DNA of 64,000 bases from positions 248,001 to 312,000 of the forward strand of contig NZ_FOBW01000003.1 in the NCBI RefSeq assembly GCF_900109925.1, read 5' to 3'. The stretch's first letter is position 1; each line of letters opens with the position of its first letter. The notes beneath the pieces were generated by a model. That model was not told the DNA's origin, did not search any database, and was given only the letters and a program-made list of their open reading frames with translations. The stretch is from Mesobacillus persicus (GTDB lineage Bacteria; Bacillota; Bacilli; Bacillales; Cytobacillaceae). A program made the position numbers and the translations under genes. Positions 17,311 through 26,724 of the stretch are shown piece after piece.

Positions 17311-17348
17311 TATAGAGATTATCCTGAAACCTGCAATGGGAAAAGAGC

Positions 17349-17372
17349 CAAAAAAAACACCCGATTATTCGG
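17349..17372 (-). terminator. Terminator overlapping the stop of the 70-residue gene
   Basis: On the minus strand CCGAATAATCGG, which contains the TAA stop, is followed by GTGTTTTTTTTGG. A short stem but a good T tract. Confidence 0.5.
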
Positions 17373-17577
17373 ATGCATACTTCATGATTCCATGTAAATA
17401 AACTGAGCTTTCTCGCTGGGTACATTCTCTTACCTTTATTTTCCCTTCACTTTCTAATTCTCCCAGCCATTCATTAATTTTCTTTTCATCTTCTCTTGTT
17501 GCCTTTGGAATTTCTATTGAAAACAAATTATTTCGACTGGCACTGCGTAGACTTCTTAATAAACCAATTTTATCCAT
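17365..17577 (-). CDS. Hypothetical 70-residue protein, possible winged-helix
   Basis: A small soluble protein (MDKIGLLRSLRSASRNNLFS ...) with a helix-helix-strand layout: an N-terminal helix, KATREDEKKINEWLGELESEGKIKVR as a likely recognition helix plus wing, then a short strand. This suggests a small winged-helix or partner protein but no family is recognised. AAAGGGGTGA precedes the ATG. Monocistronic with its own short terminator. Confidence 0.6.
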   Translation of the reverse strand: MDKIGLLRSLRSASRNNLFSIEIPKATREDEKKINEWLGELESEGKIKVRECTQRESSVYLHGIMKYASE

Positions 17578-17956
17578 TGGGTCACCCCTTTATCTATTAT
17601 TTTCGACATAAAGGCATCTTTCTCCTTTTAATCTGCTCATTTCTTATGGAAGTTCAGTAATAGTTACCATCAATATTTTCTGCCTGACACCCTTGGTCAA
17701 AAATAGGGGCCGAACTTTAACGTGAAGATACAACTCTTGACTCAATATCAATTACTGGTAATGAACAAAGATAACTTACATATACCTATATATATACTTG
17801 TCCTTAATTAGTTCAACCAAAATAGTGTTAAATATAGAAAAGGTAAGTCATTATTACTTTAGTTTGCTAGGGGAATGGTGGAGTATTCCTTATTATGTGG
17901 GTGAGCTCAAGCAACAAATTAAAGTTGCTTATGATGCAAATAACGGAGGAGAAGAG
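17578..17956. other. Intergenic region upstream of the MscS gene
   Basis: No clear gene. A frame open from 17798 continues into the channel gene but has no ribosome site, and the strong site at 17945 argues that translation starts later. A weak AGCAAC/GTTGCT hairpin lies near 17910. Confidence 0.5.
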
Positions 17957-19225
17957 ATGCAATTCATAAATAATCTACTTCTAGATACGGGACTAGATCC
18001 TAGATTAGTAGAATATCTTTCGGTTGTGATCAAGATTCTACTGATAGGGCTTTTCTGTTTCATAGCAAATTTGATTTCAAAGAAAATTGTCATCAGGATT
18101 ATTACTCGTATCGTGACAAACTCCAAAGTCAAGTGGGGTCAAATCGTATTGGATCGGAAAGTTTTCCGAAAGTTATCCCACTTTGTTCCTGCACTCATTA
18201 TTTATTCATTTTCTTCAACTTTCCCAACTCATCAATCAAGCATTGAGAAATTTGCCATTGCCTATACCATCATTGTAGGGCTAGTGTTTATCCAAAGCTT
18301 ATTAAATGCATTTAATGATATATATCAGACCTTTGAAATATCCAAGGTGAAGCCTGTTAAAGGATATGTTCAGGTGGTTAGCATAGTTATCATGACACTT
18401 GGGTTCATCTCGGTTATCTCGACCCTAATAGGAAAGAGCCCTCTTATTCTATTAAGTGGGATTGGTGCTCTCTCGGCCGTTTTGATGTTGGTATTTAAAG
18501 ACTCGTTACTAGGACTAGTGGCAGGAATTCAGTTGACGGCCAATGATATGGTTCGGGTTGGTGACTGGATTGAAATGCCCAAGTATGGAGCAGATGGCGA
18601 CGTAATTGATATTTCATTAAATACCGTCATGGTTCAAAACTTTGATAAAACGATAACGATGATCCCAAGTTATGCCCTCATCTCCGATTCATTTATCAAC
18701 TGGAGAGGGATGCAAAAATCAGGCGGCCGACGGATCAAGCGCTCTTTATATATTGATACCAGTAGTATCACATTTTGCACAGAGGAAATGATGGAGAAAT
18801 TTGTCCAAGTTCATTATCTATCAGACTACATTATTCAAAAAGAAATGGAAATTGCTGAGTACAATGCCAAAAATGCATTCGATCGAAACAATCCAGTGAA
18901 TGGTAGGGCCCTTACCAATATCGGTGTTTTTAGGGATTATATCAACAATTACCTCAAGAACCACCCCAAAATCAATCAAAATATGACGTTAATGGTTAGA
19001 CAGCTGGGACACAGTGAATACGGATTGCCTCTAGAAATTTACGCATTCACCAATGACGTACAGTGGGCAGCTTATGAATCTGTACAATCGGATATCTTTG
19101 ACCATCTATTCGCAGTCGCACAAGAATTTGGGCTTAGAGTATTCCAAAATCCATCTGGGGCTGATTTAAGAAATATGGTAGAAGAAACAAGTAACCAAGC
19201 CTGGATTGGGCAGAGGAGTTATTGA
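17957..19225 (+). CDS. MscS-family mechanosensitive channel, YbdG-like
   Basis: A 422-residue channel protein that would relieve turgor on hypo-osmotic shock. Membrane helices lie at about 18-42, 66-82, 92-115, 140-160 and 168-195. The pore-lining helix and beta domain are seen in LSGIGALSAVLMLVFKDSLL, GLVAGIQLTANDMVRVGDWI and MPKYGADGDVIDISLNTVMV. The long C-terminal cytoplasmic part fits the YbdG subgroup. The start at 17957 is chosen because GGAGGAGA lies just before it. It is followed by its own terminator. Conductance and osmolyte specificity unknown. Confidence 0.88.
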   Translation: MQFINNLLLDTGLDPRLVEYLSVVIKILLIGLFCFIANLISKKIVIRIITRIVTNSKVKWGQIVLDRKVFRKLSHFVPALIIYSFSSTFPTHQSSIEKFAIAYTIIVGLVFIQSLLNAFNDIYQTFEISKVKPVKGYVQVVSIVIMTLGFISVISTLIGKSPLILLSGIGALSAVLMLVFKDSLLGLVAGIQLTANDMVRVGDWIEMPKYGADGDVIDISLNTVMVQNFDKTITMIPSYALISDSFINWRGMQKSGGRRIKRSLYIDTSSITFCTEEMMEKFVQVHYLSDYIIQKEMEIAEYNAKNAFDRNNPVNGRALTNIGVFRDYINNYLKNHPKINQNMTLMVRQLGHSEYGLPLEIYAFTNDVQWAAYESVQSDIFDHLFAVAQEFGLRVFQNPSGADLRNMVEETSNQAWIGQRSY

Positions 19226-19246
19226 AATAAATCAACTAGTGAATAA

Positions 19247-19285
19247 AACCGACTGTTTCTATAACACAGTCGGTTATTTTACTTT
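19247..19285 (+). terminator. Terminator after the MscS gene
   Basis: AACCGACTGT and ACAGTCGGTT form a perfect 10-bp stem, then ATTTTACTTTT. Confidence 0.8.
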
Positions 19286-19645
19286 TAAGGGACCGGTATT
19301 GAGCATGAAAAACCAAGTAATACAGGTCCATAGTTCTAAGGATGTTAAAGTTTTTAAATCGAGTTGTGATAGCTCTGAATCTAAAAAAAATTACTGTTTG
19401 CTTTTATATTGAGGATATAGGGAATATCTCGTATAATAACCATAGAATAATTTTACGGAAGGCTTTGTTGGGGTATGACAGTCACTCCATCCAATTACTA
19501 TTATTCATTTAATTGAAATAGCCCCATGGACGTGTAAAAAAAACAATAGCTTTCAGTTGTTTACAACTATTTTAAATCTTGTTATTTTGAAGTTCTAAAA
19601 AGTAACAAATTTTATAAAAGAGCTTTCACTAAATATTTAATTAAA

Positions 19646-19757
19646 TTTCGTATAACTCCAATAATATGGTTTGGAGGTCTCTACCAGGAACCAAAAATCC
19701 TGATTACGAAGAAGGTACATGATTTGTATCTTCTTCGTAATCAGGATTTTTTTTGTT
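19646..19757 (+). promoter_or_regulatory. Adenine riboswitch (pbuE type) with terminator
   Basis: The aptamer carries all purine-riboswitch landmarks: P1 TTCGTA (19647) with TACGAA (19705), the AATAATATGG loop, CTCTACC in J2/3, P3 CAGGA/TCCTG, and GATTAC, in which the U at the ligand-pairing position specifies adenine rather than guanine. It is almost identical in core to B. subtilis pbuE. A 19-bp terminator (AATCCTGATTACGAAGAAG with its complement, then eight T) shares the P1 3' strand, so adenine binding should prevent termination: an ON switch for the following add gene. Confidence 0.93.
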
Positions 19758-19791
19758 TTTATAAATCTAAAAATTAATTCAGGAGGACAAA

Positions 19792-20784
19792 ATGAACTTT
19801 ATAGAAATGCCGAAAATTGAACTTCACTGTCATTTAGATGGAAGTCTTAGATCTGAAACCATTATTGATATTGCCAAGCGTGAGGGCATCCAGTTGCCAA
19901 GTTTCGATAAGGACGAGTTGCAAAAAGAGCTAATAGCCCCACTAGACTGTGAGTCTCTCGAGGAATATTTAAAAAGATTTTCACTTCCAAATTTAGTGAT
20001 GCAGTCTAAAGAAAATTTAAAAAGAATTGCCTTTGAGCTATTTGAGGATGCTGCAAAAGAAAATGTTAAATATATGGAAGTTCGATTCGCCCCATTGCTT
20101 CATACGGGGAAAGGGCTTGATGTAACAGAGGTTATTGAAAGTGTTCTAGCGGGAATGAGGGAAGCGGAGTGCCATTATGAAATAAAAGGAAATATCATCC
20201 TCTCTTGCATGAGAACGATGTCTGCTGACAGCGCTTTTGAAGTAGTTGAAAAGGGTAAGGAATTTCTCGGAAAAGGTGTAGTGGCGATCGACTTATGTGC
20301 AATAGAAGAAGATGGCTTCTGTGGAAGATTCGTAGAACCCATTGCCTTAGCCAGGGAATACGGGTACAGAGTCACAATCCATGCAGGTGAAACGGGAATT
20401 GGGAAAAATGTACTAGAGGCGGTTGAACTATTAGGCGCTGAAAGAATTGGCCATGGAGTTTTTATAAAAGATTGTCCTGAAGCATATAACATTGTTAAAG
20501 ATAGACAAGTCGTGCTTGAAATGTGCCCAACCAGCAATGTCCAAACAAAAGCGGTGCATCTATATAGTGATCATCCGATTTATCAGTTTCATAAAGATGA
20601 AATAAAAGTAACGATTAATACAGATAATAGAACGGTATCCGATACTACAATGGCCAAAGAATATGATGTAATTGGCAGCGAGTTTAATCTGAGTGAAGAA
20701 GATTACCAACAAATTTATTTTAATAGTGTAGAAGCTTCTTTTGCGGACGAAGAAACAAAAAAATGGTGTTTAGCACAATTGTAA
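19792..20784 (+). CDS. add: Adenosine deaminase
   Basis: A zinc enzyme of 330 residues converting adenosine (and deoxyadenosine) to inosine in purine salvage. Visible motifs are the metal-binding IELHCHLDGSLR, the catalytic TIHAGETG (His and Glu), RIGHGVFIKDCPE, and MCPTSNVQT; the C-terminal metal loop reads TINTDNRTVS. Length and layout fit bacterial Add. AGGAGG precedes the ATG by 8 bases. Expression should be turned on by adenine through the upstream riboswitch, which makes sense when adenine compounds are abundant. It is followed by a truncated family A repeat. Confidence 0.94.
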   Translation: MNFIEMPKIELHCHLDGSLRSETIIDIAKREGIQLPSFDKDELQKELIAPLDCESLEEYLKRFSLPNLVMQSKENLKRIAFELFEDAAKENVKYMEVRFAPLLHTGKGLDVTEVIESVLAGMREAECHYEIKGNIILSCMRTMSADSAFEVVEKGKEFLGKGVVAIDLCAIEEDGFCGRFVEPIALAREYGYRVTIHAGETGIGKNVLEAVELLGAERIGHGVFIKDCPEAYNIVKDRQVVLEMCPTSNVQTKAVHLYSDHPIYQFHKDEIKVTINTDNRTVSDTTMAKEYDVIGSEFNLSEEDYQQIYFNSVEASFADEETKKWCLAQL

Positions 20785-20794
20785 AAAGATCTTG

Positions 20795-20881
20795 AGGTCA
20801 GTCCCCCGGTGGAGTAACGTTTACTAGTTTTTGTGGAACATTTTTGTGAAACAAGATTCTTCGGGTAGTGACAGTCACTCC
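20795..20881. repeat. Composite repeat: truncated family A joined to family B
   Basis: The left arm of family A (GAGGTCAGTCCCCCGGTGGA through GTAACGTTTAC) runs straight into a family B right part (TTTTTGTGGAACA, TGTGAAACAAGATT, TCGGGTAGTGACAGTCACTC). The same A-B order occurs at 22677-22804. Confidence 0.7.
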
Positions 20882-20889
20882 AAATTCAG

Positions 20890-20996
20890 GGCTGCAGTTT
20901 TGTCGCAAAGTGGCTGTTAAGCGGTATGTTTTTTAGTTTTGTGGAACAATAATGTGAACCAAGAAATATCGCGTTGTGCAGGAACATTTCAACTAT
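20890..20996. repeat. Repeat family B, near full-length copy
   Basis: GCTGCAGTTTTGTCGCAAAG, TGGCTGTTAAGCGG, TTTTTTAGTTTTGTGGAACA, then a variant end (CAAGAAATATCGCGTTGTGC). Its left part closely matches the copy at 22490. Confidence 0.7.
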
Positions 20997-21164
20997 GAGA
21001 CTATTTGACAATAATAAGAAGGCTCATGTATAATAGTGGGTCTTGGACAAGTGAACATTGACTCTTTTAATTTTTATGGATGTGTTCATATCTCGGTTGT
21101 TGAAGAATTGGAGAAGCTTAAGAGAAATAAATGAGAACTAACCGTTTTGAAAAGAGGGAATTAA

Positions 21165-22241
21165 ATGACTAAAAAATCCATATACGGTATGACATATGAA
21201 CAACTAACAGAATGGCTTTTAGGACATGGCCATAAAAAATTTCGAGCGTCACAAGTTTGGGATTGGCTTTATATTAAGCGGGTAACAGAGTTTTCTAGCA
21301 TGCTCAATGTTAATAAAGAGTGCATTCAATTACTAGAAGATCATTTTTATATCCAGCAATTAACTTTAAATCTGAAGCAAGAATCTTCAGACGGAACGAT
21401 TAAATTTTTGTTCAATTTGCCGGATGGCAATTTAATCGAAACCGTATTAATGAGACATAAATATGGTTTATCGGTATGTGTGACAACCCAGGTAGGGTGT
21501 AATATTGGTTGTAGTTTTTGTGCAAGCGGAATTTTAGCAAAAACTCGTGACTTAACCGGAGGAGAAATTGTTGAACAGATTATCAATGTTCAACATCACC
21601 TGGACGAAAAAGGTAAAGACGAACGAGTCAGTCACGTTGTGGTTATGGGAATTGGTGAGCCATTCGATAATTTTGAAAACTTGATTGATTTCTTACAAGT
21701 GATTAAGGATCAAAAAGGCCTTTCCATTGGCGCAAGACATATCACCGTCTCGACTAGCGGCCTTTCGAATAAGATTTATGAATTTGCTGACCTTAATTTA
21801 CAGGTAAACTTAGCTCTTTCTTTGCATGCACCAAACAACGAACTTCGTACGCAAATTATGAAAATTAACCGTGCCTTCCCGATTGAAAAATTAATGGACG
21901 CAGTTGATTATTATTTAGATAAGACAAATCGGAGAATTACGATTGAATATATATTGTTGAAGGGTGTAAATGATCATAAGGAAGAGGCTCTACAACTTGC
22001 TAAATTGTTTGAAAATAAGCGTCATCTTGCCTATGTAAATTTAATCCCTTATAACCCTGTTAATGAACATATTCAATACGAGAGAAGCGAATTAGATTCA
22101 ATCCTTGCTTTTTATGATACATTGAAGAAAAAGGGGATTAATTGTGGAATTCGCCACGAACAAGGTACAGACATTGATGCAGCATGTGGTCAATTGCGAA
22201 GTAAACAAATGAAAAAAGAAAAAGAAACGGCAAAAGGTTAA
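21165..22241 (+). CDS. rlmN: Dual-specificity RNA methyltransferase RlmN
   Basis: A radical SAM enzyme of 358 residues that methylates C2 of A2503 in 23S rRNA and A37 in some tRNAs. The N-terminal helical accessory domain (about 1-90) is followed by the radical-SAM barrel, with the cluster motif [11 protein letters not shown] (about 112-122), GIGEPFDNF, the VSTSGL segment, [13 protein letters not shown] and NLIPYNP. The C-terminal catalytic cysteine is in DIDAACGQL (about residue 344). Family length and motifs are complete. The start follows GAGGG. It is flanked on both sides by clusters of dispersed repeats and ends with a strong terminator. Confidence 0.94.
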   Translation: MTKKSIYGMTYEQLTEWLLGHGHKKFRASQVWDWLYIKRVTEFSSMLNVNKECIQLLEDHFYIQQLTLNLKQESSDGTIKFLFNLPDGNLIETVLMRHKYGLSVCVTTQVGCNIGCSFCASGILAKTRDLTGGEIVEQIINVQHHLDEKGKDERVSHVVVMGIGEPFDNFENLIDFLQVIKDQKGLSIGARHITVSTSGLSNKIYEFADLNLQVNLALSLHAPNNELRTQIMKINRAFPIEKLMDAVDYYLDKTNRRITIEYILLKGVNDHKEEALQLAKLFENKRHLAYVNLIPYNPVNEHIQYERSELDSILAFYDTLKKKGINCGIRHEQGTDIDAACGQLRSKQMKKEKETAKG

Positions 22242-22280
22242 TTCAGAAATGCCTTGAGGCTAGTTTATTATCATCTATCT

Positions 22281-22332
22281 AAAAAGCGCTCATTTACAGG
22301 AGAAACAATTACTGTAAATGGGCGCTTTTTTA
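22281..22332 (+). terminator. Terminator after rlmN
   Basis: AAAAAGCGCTCATTTACAG and CTGTAAATGGGCGCTTTTTT form a long, nearly perfect hairpin ending in T residues. Confidence 0.9.
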
Positions 22333-22375
22333 AAAAAAACTTAACAAAAGACAGACAAATAAATTTTCACTGGAT

Positions 22376-22460
22376 TTATCCCGCATTAACGGGCAGAAGC
22401 ACCCCACTGAGGCAGGGACACAGGTTCCTTGTCCCAAGGGGCCTCGAAGTGGGGGCTGAT
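22376..22460. repeat. Long palindromic element, family D
   Basis: CCCGCATTAACGGGCAG is followed by a nested hairpin: outer CCCCACT/AGTGGGG, inner GGGACA/TGTCCC, then CTTTTTT. It has the look of a dispersed palindromic repeat. Only one copy is in this window. Confidence 0.55.
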
Positions 22461-22489
22461 CTCTTTTTTAAAGTATCCGCTAACTTGAA

Positions 22490-22588
22490 CGACTGCAGTT
22501 TTTCCGCACAGTGGCTAATAAGCGGTGTATTTTTTAGTTCCGTGGAACATTTACGTGAAACAAGATTATTCGGGTAGTGACAGGCACC
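22490..22588. repeat. Repeat family B, near full-length copy
   Basis: GACTGCAGTTTTTCCGCA, GTGGCTAATAAGCGG, TTTTTTAGTTCCGTGGAACA, then TCGGGTAGTGACAGGCACC. It pairs with the copies at 20890 and 22751. Confidence 0.7.
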
Positions 22589-22676
22589 GAAAGTTAGAGA
22601 AGCAGTTCTTGGTGAAAAAAAAGAAACTGAAAAATAAAATTCATTTTATTTATTGCTACATTGTTTCTTTGAAAAG

Positions 22677-22804
22677 TGGGATCAGTCCCCCGGTGGAGTA
22701 AAGCGTTACTTTAGTGAGGGTCTGACCCCTGAGAAGTAACGCTTTCTAAATTTTTTGTGGAACATTTTGTGAAACAAGATTATTCGGGTTGTGACAGGCA
22801 CTCC
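22677..22804. repeat. Composite repeat: family A, partial A, family B
   Basis: A full family A palindrome (ATCAGTCCCCCGGTGGAG ... GAGGGTCTGACCCC, 22677-22730), a fragment (GAGAAGTAACGCTTTCT), then a family B right end (TTTTTTGTGGAACA ... GTGACAGGCACTCC). It ends exactly where the hsdR fragment becomes recognisable. Confidence 0.72.
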
Positions 22805-23585
22805 AACAAAGAAGTTAAAAGATGTATATAAAATATGCACAGGTCTATTAACTAAAGAAATTAAAGAAGAAATCGCTTATTTTATTGCTGTGCGTTCCTT
22901 TATTATGAAATCATCAAAAACAGGAACTCCTGATTTAAAGGAAGTAAATGAGCGGATTTCTAAACTCTTTGAAAATGCGATTCTTGAAGATGGAGTTATG
23001 GTGTTAACGGAAGCTACAACAAACGAAAGCTTTGACCTACTAAACGAAGAGAATATATCAAAGCTTCGCGCCATTCCACAGAAGAATATTGCAACTACAG
23101 TTCTGATGAGAGTTATGAAAGAAAAACTGAAAGATGTTAAAAAGAAAAACATGACTGTAAGTAGAAGTTTTTCGGAGCGTTTTGAAAAAATAATAGAAAA
23201 GTATCATAATAGGAACGACCATTTAGACGTTTATGAAGTGTTTGAAGAGCTTCTTAAGTTTAAAGAAGAACTAGAAGAAGCCATTAACGAGGGAACACAA
23301 CTAGGTTTGTCCTATGAAGAAAAAGCGTTCTTTGATGTTCTAGGATCAGATCCAGATATAAAGTCATTACTTCAAGATGAAACCTTACTCAATATTGCAA
23401 AAGACTTAGCTAAGACAGTTAAAGAGCATAGATCTCACGATTGGGATAAGAAAGAAAGTGCTCAAGCTCGTATGAGGTTATATATTAAGAAGGTCCTTCG
23501 TAAGTGGGATTATCCACCTAACAAAGAACCAAAAGCTGTCGAAGATGTATTAGAACAGGCGAAGTTACAGGCTGCTAATATGTAG
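22791..23585 (+). pseudogene. 3' fragment of type I restriction gene hsdR
   Basis: The 264 codons from a GTG inside the repeat encode only the C-terminal helical domain (DUF3387 type) of a type I restriction R subunit. Visible features are FDLLNEENISKLRAIPQKNI, VSRSFSERFEKIIEKYHNR, EGTQLGLSYEEKAFFDVLG and a WDKKESAQARMRLYIKKVLR segment with YPPNK following. A complete HsdR is about 1000 residues and has nuclease and helicase domains, all missing here, as are hsdM and hsdS. Homology begins right at the right edge of a family B repeat (about 22805), so the break is at the repeat. The fragment itself has no stops or frameshifts, which suggests a recent deletion or continued translation. Confidence 0.88.
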
Positions 23586-23608
23586 ATATTAAGAAATGGG
23601 GTATTAGA

Positions 23609-24190
23609 GTGCACAATCTAAGAAGAATTACACCAATGTGCCCAAAGTGTAGAAGACACAATACTTATGATTATATCCCAGAAATGCCTAATCAACATGA
23701 GCCCCAATTACAAGCTGATAACTTCTTTCATGAGATTTATTCAATTGGAAATGCAAAGTATTATTGCATTGATTGTAACTATAAGTGGAAAAAGTATATG
23801 GGTAAGAAGCCTTATGAAAGAATTAGAGTAATTATTGCATATGTTGGTGGATATCCTGGCCCATATTGTCAGGTGAAAATTGATTTAGCTGAACAAAGAG
23901 TTGAACACAATACTGATTACCCTTTTTCAGACGGATTACCAGTCAACGATAGTAGCTATTTATTAGAAGAGGACATAGAATTATTTCTAACCGAACTTCA
24001 TAAATGCGATTTTGTTAATTGGGCTGAAGAATACAATACATTTGGGCCTGTAATGGATGGTACTCATTGGAGTGTACGTATAGAATTTGATACTCACTGT
24101 GAGATTAAAACAGGAGATAATCATTTTCCACCAAAATGGACGAAATTCTGTAAAGCGATCTCTAAGTTGAGTGGAAATGAGTTTTATTAG
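23609..24190 (+). CDS. Hypothetical protein with N-terminal zinc ribbon
   Basis: A 193-residue protein starting at a GTG with GGGGTA upstream, 23 bases after the hsdR fragment. Two Cys pairs, MCPKCRRH (about 10-15) and YYCIDCNYKW (about 51-57), form a likely zinc ribbon. The remainder is a compact domain with GGYPGPYCQVKIDL, LEEDIELFLTELHKCDFVNW, DGTHWSVRIEF and a tail GDNHFPPKWTKFCKAISKLS. I know similar tails only from uncharacterised proteins. Its position after hsdR suggests it was cargo in, or an accessory of, a lost restriction locus. Confidence 0.6.
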   Translation: MHNLRRITPMCPKCRRHNTYDYIPEMPNQHEPQLQADNFFHEIYSIGNAKYYCIDCNYKWKKYMGKKPYERIRVIIAYVGGYPGPYCQVKIDLAEQRVEHNTDYPFSDGLPVNDSSYLLEEDIELFLTELHKCDFVNWAEEYNTFGPVMDGTHWSVRIEFDTHCEIKTGDNHFPPKWTKFCKAISKLSGNEFY

Positions 24191-24893
24191 AATGATGTTG
24201 CTTGTTAAATGGCACTCTTAATGAGTGCTTTTTTGTTACCTCTTGGTAGTAGGAATTATTAGGAGATGTGCACTATTTAGGGGTAGCGGGTTATGACTAT
24301 GAAAAATACCCATCCTGTCTCAGGAATCAAAGAGATTCTAGTACAGAGGAAGTAGTATTTTATCAAAGGGTGTAACTCGTTTAGTGCAAAGCTGGGAACG
24401 CGATGATGTTGCTGTTTAATACCTGAATCGCTTCAACTTGTCATTTGCAATAGCGGCATATGTAGATTTGTCCACATATTTTATAACAAGCACCATTGGC
24501 CGTGATCGATCTAAACTCATCCGAACCGTTACTGCACTAAGTCGTCCTCCCTTCTCTAAGTCCAGCAATCTAGTCATAAACAGCAGAAAGACCTTGCCTA
24601 ATGATTACTACTACGTTGTTTTTCTGCATCGGCTCAACTCACCTGACCTGACCTCTTTTTTTGCGTGACTAAAGAACATTCCCATGGTTATTCTTTTCAG
24701 TCGTTGATTATATTTTCGCTTCCTACTAAACGTAAGCCATTTGGCAGAGGTGGTGGCTCTAGCCCGTGATAGTATTACCTTATGTTTGTAAAAAAACTTT
24801 TCTATAAACTATTGCAACTTTTTATTACTAGTTTTTGGTAAAATAAATATGGGAGTTTTTGTAATGCTTGATTTTAATTAAGGGGGTACATAT
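24191..24893. other. Gene-poor 700-base stretch in the accessory island
   Basis: No ORF here has a convincing ribosome site and composition. A 53-codon minus-strand frame near 24422-24583 (MTRLLDLEKGGRLSAVTV ...) looks slightly protein-like and may be a gene fragment. The last 60 bases hold an extended -10 (TTTTTGGTAAAAT) for the following gene. Confidence 0.45.
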
Positions 24894-26573
24894 TTGAATA
24901 AGAATATTAAAGTTATTGCCTGTTATAGTGAAATCATGGGGAATAAAATGCCGAAAGAAGATATTATAAAATTAATTAAAAGAGTTCCTTTGTTGTCATC
25001 TTTTATTCTCTTGTCACAGATTTCTAGTGATGGTATTGATGAAACAAGAATAAAAGGAGCTTTTAAAGAGTTATATGAAAAATTTGCGGTAGGAATTTTA
25101 AATAATAAATCGCTCCCTTCTAATTTACGGGAGCAAGTGTACAAAAATGTAATAACTAAATTTAATCATGAAGTAGAAAATAATGTTGTTTTTTCTCAAC
25201 AGAGTATTTTGAATTTATGGAAATGGCTACTAGCTTATGGAGATGTTAATAATATAAATTTACTGCAAGAAAAAACAGCTAGCTTGTCTGCGATTACATA
25301 TCTTGCGCTTGCAACTAATGATTATCTAGACAATGAGAATAGACAAACAACAGAGGAATTACATTCTGAGGTATTTAGTAACGCTTTTTTTAATCATCAA
25401 GAGAATACTTATAATACACTTGCTAGAACCATCTTAATTTATACTGAAATCGCAATGAATAAAGCTCTTTACCATGAAAATGAGTTTTTAGATATAAATC
25501 ATGATTTCTTTAATGCGTTTGGATATTCAATTAAAGAACATATAGGGTTAATTTTTGGTTTAATAGCTTGCTTTTATAAACCTAGAGAGCTTGGCTCTAG
25601 ATGGTTGCAAAACCCTGAAGTTCTACTTGCCAATCTTAAGTTTAAAGATCAAGCAAAGGACATGTTATCTTCGTTAACAACTAACTTTAAAAGCATATCT
25701 ATATGGTCTAAACAAAAATTAGACTCAAAATGGGATTTTATGGAATTTAAGAAAACACCTCTAATAAAACTTGAAGATGATCAATTTATGCCATTTAGTC
25801 TAAAATTGCTTTATGAACATCTGTTCATGGGTTTGTATCACAAAATAAGGCATATATATCCCGAAGACGATAGTAGTTTCTTAACTTTTTACGGTAAGCC
25901 ATTCGAAAGATACGCACAAAACTTAGCTCAGAATTCTGTAAATGAATCCAAGTTACCTTATTCAGTAATTACGGAATTTAGATACAAAAAAACTAAAGAT
26001 TCTCCTGATATTATGATTAGATTGAATAACAAATTATTAGTTATTGAAGTTAAAAGCTATAGATTAACACTATCTTCTATTACCGAAGCAAAAGAAAGTT
26101 CCATAAATAGAGATATGGAAAAAATGGTCATATCCCCACTTAAACAAACACACGATAGGATTAAGGAACTTATAGAGATAGATCATGAAACTGTTAAGGG
26201 AGTAGAAGAATACTATTTGGTTGTTGTAAACCAAGGTCACTTCCCCACGATCCCATTATTTGAAAGTAGAATTACTCAGGAATTAGAGAGTTATTTTGAT
26301 ACACCTATTAACGGATATTACCACCTAGATATAGAAGAATTTGAAATGCTTTGTAGTCTGATGGAAAAAAGAAGACCTATATTTAAAGTTCTAGATAATA
26401 AAAATGGTGAAAAAAATAAGCTACTTCCCTTTAAAACATTTCTTTACAATAACAGTTATCATGTTATGAAAAACAAATCTCTTGTTGATAAGTTTGATCA
26501 AATAGTACAAGAACTTGGAACGATATGGTTTGAGCATTTTTCTGAAAATAGAAATAAAAATAACAGGGTGTAA
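24894..26573 (+). CDS. Large unknown protein with PD-(D/E)XK nuclease signature
   Basis: A 559-residue AT-rich gene starting at TTG with AAGGGGG 9 bases upstream. Residues 1-300 are helical, with no family I recognise. Residues about 330-400 carry the hallmark of a restriction-endonuclease-like nuclease: FYGKPFERYAQNLA (helix with Glu), then SPDIMIRLNNKLLVIEVKSY, in which PD...EVK fits the PD-(D/E)XK metal site. A conserved-looking HDRIKEL helix follows. The C-terminal 120 residues are mixed. It lies between an hsdR remnant and a Wadjet locus, and the low GC differs from the flanking genes, so horizontal acquisition is likely. A phage- or plasmid-defence nuclease is inferred, not shown. Confidence 0.6.
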   Translation: MNKNIKVIACYSEIMGNKMPKEDIIKLIKRVPLLSSFILLSQISSDGIDETRIKGAFKELYEKFAVGILNNKSLPSNLREQVYKNVITKFNHEVENNVVFSQQSILNLWKWLLAYGDVNNINLLQEKTASLSAITYLALATNDYLDNENRQTTEELHSEVFSNAFFNHQENTYNTLARTILIYTEIAMNKALYHENEFLDINHDFFNAFGYSIKEHIGLIFGLIACFYKPRELGSRWLQNPEVLLANLKFKDQAKDMLSSLTTNFKSISIWSKQKLDSKWDFMEFKKTPLIKLEDDQFMPFSLKLLYEHLFMGLYHKIRHIYPEDDSSFLTFYGKPFERYAQNLAQNSVNESKLPYSVITEFRYKKTKDSPDIMIRLNNKLLVIEVKSYRLTLSSITEAKESSINRDMEKMVISPLKQTHDRIKELIEIDHETVKGVEEYYLVVVNQGHFPTIPLFESRITQELESYFDTPINGYYHLDIEEFEMLCSLMEKRRPIFKVLDNKNGEKNKLLPFKTFLYNNSYHVMKNKSLVDKFDQIVQELGTIWFEHFSENRNKNNRV

Positions 26574-26724
26574 TTTAAAATTACTATCCTAGTTACTTTG
26601 ATAATAATGAAATTTATAACACAAAGCAACTTCCACTCTCACTTGGATAATTGGTATTGAAGGAGGAGTTGAAATATTGGATTGATGGCTTTTGGTTACG
26701 AAAAATTAGAATTACAACTCGTAG

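Noticed and set aside
19400-19460. CTCGTATAATAACC considered as a second purine aptamer
   Set aside because: The conserved ATATGG and TCTACC elements are missing.
22254-22577. 107-codon plus-strand frame after rlmN
   Set aside because: It runs through the rlmN terminator and two palindromic repeats and has no ribosome site.
24422-24583. 53-codon minus-strand frame in the accessory intergenic region
   Set aside because: Composition is fair but there is no Shine-Dalgarno and no recognised family. Left as part of the intergenic entry.
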